NCBI GenBank assembly: GCA_019739215.1 | Contig: JAHHDR010000024.1 | Location: 62,001 to 126,000 of the forward strand | Origin: Rhizobium sp. | GTDB taxonomy: Bacteria > Pseudomonadota > Alphaproteobacteria > Rhizobiales > Rhizobiaceae | Direction: 5' to 3' | DNA: 64,000 nucleotides | Shown here: piece by piece, positions 9,212 through 18,436 of the stretch | Layout: the number at the start of each line of letters is the position of its first letter | How positions within the stretch are numbered: the first letter of the stretch is position 1 | The notes under the pieces: generated by a model | The model's database searches: none | What the model saw: only the letters and a program-made list of their open reading frames with translations | What the model was told of the DNA's origin: nothing | Position numbers and translations under genes: made by a program

Positions 9212-9804
9212 ATGCCCGAAATGTTGACCGATGCAGCACTCAAGTGTCTGAAACCAAAAGCCAAAATGTACAAGGTGAGCGATCGTGACGGCATGTATGT
9301 GCGCGTCGCACCGTCGGGCGCCATCTCGTTCAGGCTCGACTATCGGCTGAACGGCAGGCGGGAGACCGTCTATCTCAGCATGTATGCCCGTGACGGGATA
9401 TCGCTCGCCAGGGCTCGAGAGCTATGCATCGATGCGCGCCGGGCGATTGCCGGGGGGGGTCCCCGCCATCGAGAAGCAGCGGGAGAAGCGCCGGATCAAG
9501 GATGCAAAGAGCTTCGGCGAATTTGGTGAGAAATGGCTGACCAATGCGACCATGGCCGACAGCACGCGGGCGATGCGCCGCTCCATCTTCGAGCGCGAGC
9601 TCATGCCCGTCTGGCGGAATCGTCTCCTGACAGAGATCACACCTGACGACCTTCGCGCTCACTGCGGCAAGATCGTCGAACGGGGGCGCTCCTGCCACCG
9701 CGATCCACGTGAGGGATATCCTGAAGCGAATCTACGGCTATGCCAAGCTGAACGAGGAACGGTCGCCACGGTCATCCGGCCCTATCTCGAGGCATTGACC
9801 GCCA
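9212..9804 (+). pseudogene. decayed tyrosine integrase
   Basis: The N-terminal Arm-DNA-binding domain (DUF4102 type) reads clearly from 9212: MLTDAALKCLKPKAKMYKVS, then FRLDYRLNGRRETVYLSMYA. At the G7 run near 9453 the frame shifts by one and continues as IEKQREKRRIKDAKSFGEFG, part of the SAM-like core-binding domain. A second shift near 9687 leads into APATAIHVRDILKRIYGYAK. The catalytic domain with its Arg-His-Arg-Tyr residues is absent, because unrelated toxin fragments begin at about 9805. This is therefore a truncated, frameshifted P4-type integrase, left over from an insertion at guaA. Confidence 0.8.
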
Positions 9805-9882
9805 ATGGCTAAGGAGATCGAGAATATCGGCGCATCAGTTCTGGCCCGCCTGTCGCAGGTCGCCAAAACGAGGCGATGGTGA
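9805..9882 (+). pseudogene. AbiEii-like toxin N-terminal fragment
   Basis: A 25-codon frame, MAKEIENIGASVLARLSQVA, resembles the start of AbiEii/AbiGii nucleotidyltransferase toxins, which commonly begin MAKEIKNIGASVRARL. It stops at TGA after TRRW, and the following bases belong to a HipA-like frame. The match is recalled from the family and too short to be certain. Confidence 0.45.
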
Positions 9883-9900
9883 TCCCGTGGGGAGACGGGG

Positions 9901-10362
9901 GCGGAGCTAGGTTCCTATACCGAGATCGTCGATTTCATGCGGGCTTATTCACCCGATCCTTCTGACGATTTCCGCGAACTCTACCGGCGTCTTATCTTCA
10001 CAATCTTGGTGTCCAACAAGGACGATCACCTGAAGAACCATGGCCTTCTCTATGTGGGGGCGGGTCGATGGCGCTTGTCGCCGGTGTTTGACGTGAATCC
10101 GGCGCCAGACCGCAACCCACGCCTCGAGACGGCGATCCTTGAGGGAGGGGCCCATGATCGGTCGATCAATCTTGCCTTGGAAGCTTGCGAGTTTTTCGAG
10201 ATTCCCGAGGCCGAGGCACGGGAGATCATCCGAACAACGGCGCAGTGCATATCGGACGGCTGGCGGGAAGCCTTCAGACAGGTTGGCGTCTCTGGCCCGC
10301 TGGCGCGGGATTATGAGGCTGCTTTCGTCGGCGCTGAGATGGAAATAGCTCGCAACCTCTAA
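9901..10362 (+). pseudogene. HipA-like kinase toxin, C-terminal fragment
   Basis: About 153 codons read as the C-terminal half of a HipA family Ser/Thr kinase. ELYRRLIFTILVSNKDDHLK carries the catalytic-loop N-x-D-D-H-x-x-N signature, and SPVFDVNP corresponds to the metal-binding DFG-like Asp region. The N-terminal half and any HipB antitoxin are missing, and the frame has no start that would give a full kinase (first ATG at 9937). It is most simply a remnant of a HipBA module in the degraded island. Confidence 0.75.
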
Positions 10363-10634
10363 GTCATATCTGACAACAAACTGTACCTTACTTGTCAAAT
10401 ATGATTGCGACCCGTTTCCGGTTCGGCAAGGTTCGACCCGTGCCAGATCGCGCGTGCTGTCGCTCGGGGTTCCCGGACAACATCTTAGCGATTCCCGTTA
10501 AGCCCCACCCCGCTCGCCATCGCGCCTACAGCGCTCATCGGGACGGCGCGCCAGCGAAATGGCCGCCTCCACTCGCTGCGAGCCTTCGAAGGATGTCCTT
10601 TATGCCCCTCCAGCCTAAGTTCGCCAAGCCGCGC
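10363..10634. other. intergenic region, no gene seen
   Basis: 272 bases between the HipA fragment and the stop of the GcvT-like gene. A 100-codon plus-strand frame (10392-10694) runs into the opposite-strand gene and has no recognisable domain. No convincing hairpin terminator, tRNA or repeat of the guaA 3' end is visible. Confidence 0.5.
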
Positions 10635-11741
10635 TCATCCCCGTACTCGCTCTCGTCCTGCATCGAATACCGGAAAACCGACGACCTGACCTGAATTTCC
10701 CGCGGCTGTTATCGCCGTGCCTGGATTCGCGCATGCCGGATCGATGCGCGCCATCGCAAGCATCTGTCCGCCCAAGACAGGTGAGGGAACGGCCATGCTG
10801 ATCGTGCCGACGGCTCGGTCGTCAACCAGCACCTCCGCACCATCGAGACCTTCCGCTGTTTCGGGGAAGGCGATGGACACGATGGTGCAACGCGGCGTGT
10901 CTTTCAGGGCTGAAAGGGCCTCTTTTCCCTGGAAGGCCGGCTTCGAGAGGTCAATTGCCCACCCCATGCGGCATTCCCACGGCGCCGAACTTTCGTCATA
11001 GTCCAGCCCGCCCATAATCAGACCAGCCTCGATCCGCGCCATCATGAGAGCCGCACCTCCAACTGGGCGCAAGGCGTGGGCGCTGCCGGCTTTTGCAAGC
11101 GCGTTCCAAAGCGCTGGCGTTTCGTCTACCGAAAGGAGCAACTCATAGCCAAGTTCGCCGGTGAACCCCAGGCGGCTGATCTGCATGTCAATGCCGGCAA
11201 TGGAAACGCCGCTTCGGAACGAATAGTAGGGCAATGCGGCATTGCCGATATCTTCTGCCGTCAGTCCCTGAAGCAGCGCCCTCGACTTGGGACCTTGAAC
11301 GGCGATCTGCGCGTAATCGGCTCGGCGCTCCTGCACGCTCACTCCGTCGTCAGCTGCAGCGACGAGATATTCGCCAAGACGCGGATTTGCACCCATCACC
11401 ATGACCCTCTCTGGGCCGTGATAGAACATGGTGCAATCGTCCACCATGTGTCCGTCCTCGGTCACGACGACCCCATAGGCGATACGGCCAGGCTTCATAC
11501 GAGCTATGTCACGGGAGACCACGCGATTGACGCATTCGGCCGCACCCTTCCCGGTCACGTCGTATTTCAGCAGCATCGAGAACTCGATTGCCGCCACGTT
11601 CTCACGAATAGCGGCGTATTCCCCGGGGACGTCACCCCACGTCACGGGGACCGCAAAGCCGAAAACGTCCATCCATTCGACCACGCCTTCGCCATAAAGC
11701 GGGGCCAGCGGCGTCGGTATCAGATTGTCTGGCAAGTTCAT
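10635..11741 (-). CDS. GcvT-like aminomethyltransferase/demethylase
   Basis: 368-residue protein with the folate-binding GcvT fold. Visible features are FSMLLKYDVTGKGAAECVNR (N-terminal domain), QIAVQGPKSRALLQGL, SRLGFTGELGYELLL, and a C-terminal beta-barrel domain with VPSPVLGGQMLAMA. GcvT relatives transfer one-carbon units from methylamine-type donors to tetrahydrofolate. The ATG at 11741 follows GGGAGTTTGAAA and lies two bases after the stop of the TMADH-like gene, so the two are co-translated. The likely role is to capture the formaldehyde-level carbon released by that dehydrogenase. Length also resembles DMSP demethylase, but the neighbours do not support that reading. Confidence 0.75.
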   Translation of the reverse strand: MNLPDNLIPTPLAPLYGEGVVEWMDVFGFAVPVTWGDVPGEYAAIRENVAAIEFSMLLKYDVTGKGAAECVNRVVSRDIARMKPGRIAYGVVVTEDGHMVDDCTMFYHGPERVMVMGANPRLGEYLVAAADDGVSVQERRADYAQIAVQGPKSRALLQGLTAEDIGNAALPYYSFRSGVSIAGIDMQISRLGFTGELGYELLLSVDETPALWNALAKAGSAHALRPVGGAALMMARIEAGLIMGGLDYDESSAPWECRMGWAIDLSKPAFQGKEALSALKDTPRCTIVSIAFPETAEGLDGAEVLVDDRAVGTISMAVPSPVLGGQMLAMARIDPACANPGTAITAAGNSGQVVGFPVFDAGRERVRG

Positions 11742-11743
11742 TT

Positions 11744-13903
11744 TCAAACTCCCCGTGCGATGTGGGCAGACAGCGCTGATGCGCCGAGGGCATAATCCGC
11801 TTCTGTTGCGCCGATCAGACGACGCTCGCGGATGAAGGGTAAGTGCGTATCCGGGTCTTCCGTGTCGAACTCGCGGGCCAGCCGAGCGCCGGAGAAGGTC
11901 GCCTGCGCGATCATCCCTGGGGTGTGCGCATCCCCGATCAGGTGGATTGAATCGATGCCCGCGTCCCGGAGAAGATCCGGATTTGCCTGCAGGTGGTCGT
12001 AGATCGCACACTCCGACTTGCGGTACGTGACCAACATGACGCTGTCGTAGGCGCATTCGTGTTCGGCACCTGTCCATTTATCAACGGACATGACCTTGCC
12101 ACCCTCGACCGACAGGGCGAATTGCATCGGCAGGAGTTTCACGCCCAATTCCATCAGCTTCATGTGGACACGCTGCTCTTCCAGGGTGAAGCGCAGATAG
12201 GAGCCGACACTTTCATTGTGCGTGAGGTAGGTCACGTGATGGCCCTTCTCGGCGAGTTCGATCGCCAATGCGGAGCCCATGTAGTAGGCGTCGTGGTCAA
12301 TCACGGTGACGCGCTTGCCGACGGCCTTGCCTTCCACCATGTACTGATCCGGGGTGATGATTTCCGGCTTTGAGGCGTCAGCGCCCACGATATAGTCGTG
12401 GATCGGAGCGCTCATACCCGTCGTGTCCCATTTGGAGCCCGTTGCGAAGATGATGTGCTGCGCACCGTAGGAAAGTATCTCTTCGGTGCTGAGCTTCGTA
12501 TTCGGTTCGATGCCAACGCGGGTATGGAGTTGCAACTGGGTCTTGCGCCAGTCGATGACGCGCTTCCACGTTGCAAATCCGGGTAGCTTGGTGACCCAGT
12601 TCAGGTGACCGCCAATGGTCGGCTGAGCATCCACTATCTGAACGGTTTCGTAGCCGCGCCTGCCCAACACCATGCCGCACTCAAGCCCGGCGGGGCCGGC
12701 TCCGACAATCAGGATGGCGGGTTCAGGCTGTTTGGTCTGAGGGAAGATTTCGGGATGCCAGCCTCGGCGATACTCTTCTCCGGCGGTCGTGTTCTGGGTG
12801 CACCAGATGGGAGGGCCACCCTTCTCCCAACGGCTCACACAGACGTTGCAGCCGATGCATTCGCGGATATCCTCGTAGCGGCCTTCCTCAATCTTCTTGG
12901 GAAGGTAGGGGTCAGCGATCGAAGGGCGCGCCATTCCGATGATGTCGCACTGGCCCGAAGTGATCGCCTTGACCATCACATCCGGATCTGTAAAACGGCC
13001 GACATTGACGATCGGCTTCTTCGACACGCGTTTGGCGACACGCGTGTAGGGCGCTTCGTGATTTGTTTCGAAGAAGCGCGAGGAGCCGGCGTCTTCGCCC
13101 CAGTTCAACGTACCGATGTTGATGTCCCAGTAATCGACAAGATCGTCGAGCAATTCGACGAACTTTACGCCGTCCTCTTCGGCACGGACCCCCTGGTCGC
13201 CATAGCCGAAAGGAAGTTCCAAGGTGTCGATCGGGAAACGGATGCCGATGGCGCAATCCTTGATCTCGTCGCGCATCATCTGCATGAGCTCGACAGTGAA
13301 CCGCGCACGGTTTTCGAAGCTGCCGCCATATTCGTCGGTGCGCTTGTTGTTCCAGGGGTAGAGAAAGTAGTTTGGAACTGTCGCCAGACCGCAGAAGACA
13401 GTCAGGAGATCGAACCCGGCTTCGCGGGCACGCAAAGCGGCATCGACGTGATCGCGCTGCATCTTCCGGATATCCCGAAGGGACATTTCGCGGGCGCTGG
13501 ACATGCCTTCCATCTCGTTCGGCACCTGAGAAGGAGCCCGGTTCGGCATTCGGCTTTCGGCGTTGAAACAGAAGCTTGAGCCGTGGGTGAGCTCGACGCC
13601 CGCGAGCGCGCCATGTCGATGGGCTTCATCGGTCATAAGCCGCAGATTTTGAATGTCGCCCTTGTCAATAAGCTTGCTGCCCACCCAAGGCATGGGATCG
13701 CTGTCGGGCGCGACCATGCAGACTTCGGTGAACACCGCGGCGAAGCCACCTTGCGCCTTCATTCCACGATGCATGGCCTGGAAACCAGGTCGGTCTGAGC
13801 CGGCACCGTTACAGTGCGGCACCTGCCAAAACCGGTTGCGAAGTGTCTTTGGTCCAAGCTTTACTTCTTCAAAGAGTATGTCGTGCCTTGCATTTCGAGA
13901 CAT
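11744..13903 (-). CDS. TMADH-family iron-sulfur flavoprotein amine dehydrogenase
   Basis: 719 residues with the full trimethylamine dehydrogenase layout: an N-terminal OYE-type TIM barrel (1 to about 390), a 4Fe-4S cluster at Cys349, Cys352, Cys355 and Cys368, and a C-terminal FAD/NAD-like domain starting with LIVGAGPAGLECG. Cys31 in QVPHCNGAGSD aligns with the TMADH cysteine that binds FMN covalently. Two of the three substrate-bowl aromatics are kept (Trp268, Trp359), but the TMADH Tyr60 position is Val61, and the Tyr169/His172 positions are Phe170 and Leu173. The substrate is therefore probably a different N-methylated amine, such as an N-methyl amino acid or betaine product. The RBS is AAGGA. 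It is cotranscribed with the GcvT-like gene. Confidence 0.85.
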   Translation of the reverse strand: MSRNARHDILFEEVKLGPKTLRNRFWQVPHCNGAGSDRPGFQAMHRGMKAQGGFAAVFTEVCMVAPDSDPMPWVGSKLIDKGDIQNLRLMTDEAHRHGALAGVELTHGSSFCFNAESRMPNRAPSQVPNEMEGMSSAREMSLRDIRKMQRDHVDAALRAREAGFDLLTVFCGLATVPNYFLYPWNNKRTDEYGGSFENRARFTVELMQMMRDEIKDCAIGIRFPIDTLELPFGYGDQGVRAEEDGVKFVELLDDLVDYWDINIGTLNWGEDAGSSRFFETNHEAPYTRVAKRVSKKPIVNVGRFTDPDVMVKAITSGQCDIIGMARPSIADPYLPKKIEEGRYEDIRECIGCNVCVSRWEKGGPPIWCTQNTTAGEEYRRGWHPEIFPQTKQPEPAILIVGAGPAGLECGMVLGRRGYETVQIVDAQPTIGGHLNWVTKLPGFATWKRVIDWRKTQLQLHTRVGIEPNTKLSTEEILSYGAQHIIFATGSKWDTTGMSAPIHDYIVGADASKPEIITPDQYMVEGKAVGKRVTVIDHDAYYMGSALAIELAEKGHHVTYLTHNESVGSYLRFTLEEQRVHMKLMELGVKLLPMQFALSVEGGKVMSVDKWTGAEHECAYDSVMLVTYRKSECAIYDHLQANPDLLRDAGIDSIHLIGDAHTPGMIAQATFSGARLAREFDTEDPDTHLPFIRERRLIGATEADYALGASALSAHIARGV

Positions 13904-13984
13904 GAGTTATCCTTCACGCGTCAGGTGAGTTCTGAGAGCGGCCTATTCGCCGCATACTAAAAGTGGATGGGGACCGAGCCGCGG

Positions 13985-15425
13985 CTATAAGCGGCTGGAA
14001 CCCAGGTTCTGGAAGCGAAGGGCGTCCGTTCGTCCCAGACGCGATGCAACCAGGAAGCCAATCAGACCGAAGATCGGCACCAGACCCGGAAGGATGATTG
14101 AAAGCGGCGCGGTGGTGTTCGTCGACTGACCGAAACTGATCAGCGCGTACAACGCCATCCCGCCCATGAGAACGCCCGAAACGAGCGGGGCTACCATGGT
14201 CTTGATGCCTGAAATCGGTGCCGGGTTCTTCCTGAAATAGGCGATCACAGCGAAGGATGTGATCGACATCATGGTCAGGACTCCCAGAACGCTCACCTGG
14301 GCAAGCCAGCTGAAGAGGTTAAGCACAGGGTCCAGACCCGCAACCGTGAAGAGCACCACAACGATCACCGCCATGGTGGTCTGCACGATCGAGCCAATGT
14401 GAGGGCTTTGGTGGTTGTCATGCGTCACCCCAAGAAAGCCCGGCAACAGACCTTCGCGCCCGGCGACATAGAAGTAGCGTGCGATGAAGTTGTGCATGGC
14501 CTGAACCGAGGCGAAGATAGACGTCACCAAAAGGATGCCGAGCACCGTTGCCACCGTGGCACCCGCGTACTTTTCAGCCAGAGTGAACAAATACAGCGTC
14601 GGGTCCGGAAGTTGGCCGATTGTCGGGACAAGGGCGTCAACCCCAGTTCCGACGACCATCGTCCAGGTGACGAACGTGTAAAAGATTCCAATGATCAGGA
14701 CGGTCAGGAACGTGGCCCTGGGCACTGTCCTGTCGGCGGCGCGCACCTCTTCGGTGTAAATCGCCGTCGCCTCGATTCCGATGAACGATCCGAACGTGAA
14801 CAGGATCGCGGCACCGATACCGCCGGTGAACATCAGTGTTGGATCGAAAATATTGTAGGTCAGGTCTCCCGCACCACCTGCGGCGACAATAGAGAATGAG
14901 ACTATCAGCGCGATGGCGACCTCAAGGGAAACAAGAACCATGAGGACCTTGGCGGACAACTCAGCCTCTTTGTATCCCAGTACGCCGACCAAGGCCGTTG
15001 CAACCAGGCTCCAGACCCACCACGGCAGGGAGACGCCAAACTGTGAAAATACACCGGACGCAACGCCGCCCAGCAGTCCGAGAAGTCCGAACATCATCGC
15101 GTTGTATGCGAGCAGAGCGATAAATGCCACGCCCCCGCCCATACGTCCGCCCAGCGCCTGGGCGCTGTAGGCAAAGAACGCCCCCGCGTTGCGAATGCGA
15201 CGCGCCAGCGCCACGAACCCGATCGCCCAGATGGCCATGACAACTGCCATGAGCACAAAGAACCCGGGTATTCCCGCGCCGTTGCCCAGCAGCATGGCGA
15301 TCGGGATCGCGCCCGCTATCCCGGTCAAAGGCGCTGCCCGCGGAGACCACCATGAAAATTAGAAGGGCGAGCCCGATAGAGTTCGCCCGCAGACTATTCG
15401 CCTTGTTTGGCACGTCAGTGTTCAT
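13985..15425 (-). pseudogene. APC-family amino acid/amine permease, frameshifted
   Basis: Twelve-helix APC permease, close to the intact paralogue at 18437-19879. The N-terminus starts at the ATG at 15425 behind GGGGGAAC and reads MNTDVPNKANSLRANSIGL, then IFMVVSAGSA. The rest, TGIAGAIPIAMLLGNG onward, is in the next frame. Comparison with the paralogue (MVISAAAPLTGVAGA) places a single extra base at the CCC of 15337-15339. Without it the protein would be about 480 residues. The remaining frame is open and well conserved, so this is either a very recent mutation or a sequencing error. It probably imports the substrate of the neighbouring amine dehydrogenase. Confidence 0.8.
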
Positions 15426-15552
15426 TTTTAGTTCCCCCGCGAACAAAGAGACCCATCGCTCGTCCGGCAAGGGGCGCTCGTGTTGTGACTCGTTGGCGGG
15501 TTTTTCGTCCCGCCCTTGTTATGCGTTTTGACTAGGCAGGCCCTCCGATCAT

Positions 15553-15571
15553 CAACGGTGCAGCACCGTTG
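15553..15571. promoter_or_regulatory. 19-base perfect palindrome, candidate operator
   Basis: CAACGGTGC-A-GCACCGTTG, 128 bases upstream of the permease start at 15425, in the gap to the divergent TetR remnant. No T run follows it, so an operator is more likely than a terminator. Confidence 0.4.
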
Positions 15572-15648
15572 GTCCGACCTAGCAATCGAAGCCTCTCACA
15601 AGCCGAACAAAAGTCAAGTATTTCTTGCGTTTTGAAGCGTGCGGTGCG

Positions 15649-15658
15649 AACACGTGTT
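15649..15658. promoter_or_regulatory. AACACGTGTT palindrome
   Basis: A perfect 10-base palindrome in the AT-richer divergent region between the permease and the TetR remnant, 36 bases before the earliest TetR start at 15694. Possible operator of that lost regulator. Confidence 0.3.
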
Positions 15659-15693
15659 ACAACGTATTGATTTAACTTAGTGAAATCCGTACG

Positions 15694-16408
15694 GTGCGCG
15701 CAACTTCCAAGCTGAGGAGTTGCTCGTTTCGGCGGCTCGGAACCAAGTTGCCTATTGCAGAGGAATGGATTGTGGAGCCTAGCGACTTCTTGTTGATACA
15801 ACCGAGGCAGGCCCGAGCGAAAATCACCTTCCAGAAAATGGTCACGGCTGGAAAGGCGATTCTTGCAGAAGGTACCGTGTCAACGCTCTCGAACCGACGA
15901 CGTCGCGCAAAGGGCGGAAGTGAATATTGCCACCTTCTACAAATACTTCTCAAACCGGGAGGACTTCCTCGGCTATCTCGCGATAGAGTTTTATTCAGTC
16001 CCAAGGCCACGCGATCAGAGACGCTATCGCACGCTTTTCGATAGACGCGCCCATGGATGTGGTGATTCGCGACCTGATAACGACAATGTTCGACGACTGG
16101 GCGCGTGAACCCGCCTACAGGGCTCTGCAAGGCATCTTTCTGACCAATCCCCTTCTCTACGAGGAGTACAGTCGCGCAAGCATCGACGTCGCCGAGGCAC
16201 TGCAGCATTTCCGCGTGCCATGGGGGTTCCAAGGAACCGACGAGGAATGGCTTCGGATGCACGGAGTTTTCGGCGATTGCGCAATTGGTTTGCTTGACCG
16301 GGCTGCCAAATCGTCACTGGAAGAGCAGGTCGTGCTCTCGGGTGAACCTGGGAGCGCCTTGCCATTGCGTATTTCTCAAGCTGGATGACCCCAGAGAAGC
16401 GCGATTGA
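15694..16408 (+). pseudogene. TetR-family regulator, multiply frameshifted
   Basis: Three consecutive frames together make one TetR-type protein. Frame one ends ITFQKMVTAGKAILAEGT. After a shift near 15890 the HTH reads TDDVAQRAEVNIATFYKYFS, followed by NREDFLGYLAIEF. After another shift near 16010 the ligand domain continues as IRDAIARFSIDAPMDVVIRD and LQGIFLTNPLLYEEYSR, with a last shift before YFSSWMTPEKRD. No single frame gives a functional repressor. It lies divergent from the frameshifted permease and was probably the local regulator. Confidence 0.7.
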
Positions 16409-16453
16409 ACGACTTGTGTTGAATTCAGCGAAAGATGCACCAGACGGAAGAGC

Positions 16454-16630
16454 GCTGATGCCGATTTGCTCCGCGAGACAACCCGCTTTGCTGCTGAGAA
16501 CCTTATGGATCTGGAGGTCGGCGCAAAGACGGGCGCGGCCCATCGCAAGAAGAATACGTTCCGGCTGCCCAGCGCAACGGCTATTGCCATTGCGATCGTG
16601 ACTGGGGAAGCCGCGACCGCAGTCAGCCGA
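16454..16630 (+). mobile_element. IS256-family transposase remnant
   Basis: ADADLLRETTRFAAENLMDL followed by EVGAKTGAAHRKKNTFRL matches the N-terminal region of IS256-family (mutator-type) transposases. After a one-base shift near 16563 the hallmark continues as AQRNGYCHCDRDWGSRDR, a decayed form of the family's AQRNGYRDRDWETR. The DDE catalytic domain and the terminal inverted repeats are missing. It sits between the dead TetR gene and the ligase gene, marking a recombination scar. Confidence 0.65.
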
Positions 16631-16703
16631 CAACCGCGCAGCAGGTCTCATCGCAGTCAGATGTGGACAACCGACATCGCCGTCTACTGGAGAAGCGAGG
16701 CGA

Positions 16704-18365
16704 TTACACGGCCTCGATCGATACCTGTTGGTTCTCCTGTTGCTCCCGAATGCGAAAGCGCTGGATCTTGCCGGTTTGGGTCTTGGGAAGTGCGTCGACA
16801 AAGACCACCCGGCGCGGATACTTATAGGGCGCGATCACCTGCTTGACGTGGTCCTGCAACAGCTTGACGGTGATCGCGTCAGCAGCATGGCCCGGGGCCA
16901 ACACGACATGGGCCTCGACAACCTGTCCACGCTCTTCGTCAGGCGAGCCGATGACAGCGCATTCCAGCACCGCGGCATGCGAAAGCAACGCCGCCTCCAC
17001 CTCGGGACCCGCGATGTTGTAGCCGGCCGAGATGATCATGTCGTCCGAGCGGGCGGCGAAGTGGAAGCGGCCGTCCTCGTCCTGCCAGAAACTGTCGCCG
17101 GTGATGTTCCAGCCATCCCGCACATAGTTGCGCTGCCGCGAATCGTCCATGTAGCGGCAGCCGGTCGGGCCGCGCACGACCAGCTTGCCGATGTCGCCGC
17201 GCGGCACGTCGTTCATCGCGTCATCGACAATCCGCGCGTCATAACCGGTCACCGGCCGGCCGGTGCAGCCGGGGCGATGGTCGTCGAAGCGGTTGGAGAT
17301 GAAGATGTGCAGCATCTCGGTCGCGCCGATACCGTCGAGCATCGGCTTGCCGGTCTTGCGCATCCATTCGTCATAGACGGGCGCCGGCAGGGTTTCGCCC
17401 GCGCTGACGGCGGCGCGGAGAGACGACAGATCCGCCCCCTCCTCCATCGCCTTGAGCATGACGCGATAGGCGGTCGGCGCGGTGAAGCAGACAGTCGCCC
17501 GATGCTTCTGGATCAGTTCCACCATGTTGAGCGGCGAGGCTTGTTCGAGCAGCGCGCTGGCCGCGCCGAAGCGCAGCGGGAAGACAGCGAGACCGCCAAG
17601 GCCGAAAGTGAAGGCGAGCGGCGGTGAACCGACGAAGACATCGTCGGGCGTCACGCCGAGGACCTCCCGCGCGTAGCCGTCGGCGATGATCAGCAGGTCG
17701 CGGTGGAAATGCATCGTCGCCTTGGGTTCACCGGTCGTGCCGCTGGTAAACCCGAGCAGCGCGACATCGTCGCGACCGACGGGCGGGCCCGAGAACCGGA
17801 CCGATTTACTGAGCGCGATCCGGTCGAGCTCAGCGTCATGGTTGGCGGTGCCGTCGAAGCCCACCACCACCTTAAGGAACCTGCTGTCCCTGACGCAGGC
17901 GGTGAGTTCATCCATCAGTCTGACATCGCAGAGCGCATGGCTGATCTCGGCCTTGTCGACGATCTTGGCCAATTCCCCAGCCCGCAACATCGGCATGGTG
18001 TTGACCACGACAGCGCCCGCCTTGGTGGCTGCAAGCCAGCAGGCCACCATAGCCGGATTGTTGGCCGAGCGGATCAGCACCCGGTTGCCCGGCTTGACGC
18101 CATAGTCCTCGACGAGGGCGTGGGCGATGCGGTTCGACCAGTCGGTCAGTTCCTTGTAGGTCCGCGTCCGGCCGTTGCCGATCAGCGCGACATGGTCGCC
18201 GAAACCTTTCTCGACCATGCGGTCGGTCAGCTCGACGCCAGCGTTCATCCATTCGGGATAATCATAGCCATCGAGCGGAAGCTCCGGCCATTCGTCCGCC
18301 GGCGGCAGGCGATCGCGGACATAGCTGTCCGTATGGCCGGAAGGGCCAAGCGAGAGGTGGGTCAT
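16704..18365 (-). CDS. aryl-CoA ligase-like AMP-forming enzyme
   Basis: 553-residue ANL-superfamily adenylating enzyme, most like 2-aminobenzoate/benzoate-CoA ligases. The ATP-binding P-loop is GFTSGTTGEPKA, A5 is GIGATEMLHIF, the hinge A8 is RSDDMIISAGYNIAGPEVE, and the catalytic lysine is in PKTQTGKIQRF. The ATG at 18365 has GGAG eight bases upstream. A longer start at 18401 would lie inside a perfect hairpin, so I rejected it. It is the last gene of the 16.7-26.3 kb operon and probably activates an aromatic or heteroaromatic acid. The substrate is not defined by sequence. Confidence 0.8.
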   Translation of the reverse strand: MTHLSLGPSGHTDSYVRDRLPPADEWPELPLDGYDYPEWMNAGVELTDRMVEKGFGDHVALIGNGRTRTYKELTDWSNRIAHALVEDYGVKPGNRVLIRSANNPAMVACWLAATKAGAVVVNTMPMLRAGELAKIVDKAEISHALCDVRLMDELTACVRDSRFLKVVVGFDGTANHDAELDRIALSKSVRFSGPPVGRDDVALLGFTSGTTGEPKATMHFHRDLLIIADGYAREVLGVTPDDVFVGSPPLAFTFGLGGLAVFPLRFGAASALLEQASPLNMVELIQKHRATVCFTAPTAYRVMLKAMEEGADLSSLRAAVSAGETLPAPVYDEWMRKTGKPMLDGIGATEMLHIFISNRFDDHRPGCTGRPVTGYDARIVDDAMNDVPRGDIGKLVVRGPTGCRYMDDSRQRNYVRDGWNITGDSFWQDEDGRFHFAARSDDMIISAGYNIAGPEVEAALLSHAAVLECAVIGSPDEERGQVVEAHVVLAPGHAADAITVKLLQDHVKQVIAPYKYPRRVVFVDALPKTQTGKIQRFRIREQQENQQVSIEAV

Positions 18366-18397
18366 GTCGTCAGCTCCAGGTCGCGTTCGAAGCAGAT

Positions 18398-18425
18398 CCA
18401 TCGGCGCCCGGTCGGGCGCCGATGG
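18398..18425 (-). terminator. intercistronic hairpin
   Basis: CCATCGGCGCCC and GGGCGCCGATGG form a perfect 12-base stem with a 4-base loop between the permease and ligase genes. No T run follows on either strand, so it probably tunes mRNA stability or read-through and does not end the transcript. Confidence 0.6.
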
Positions 18426-18436
18426 AGGTTTCCCCG

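Noticed and set aside
10392..10694. 100-codon hypothetical gene
   Set aside because: No recognisable domain, and it runs into the opposite-strand GcvT-like gene.
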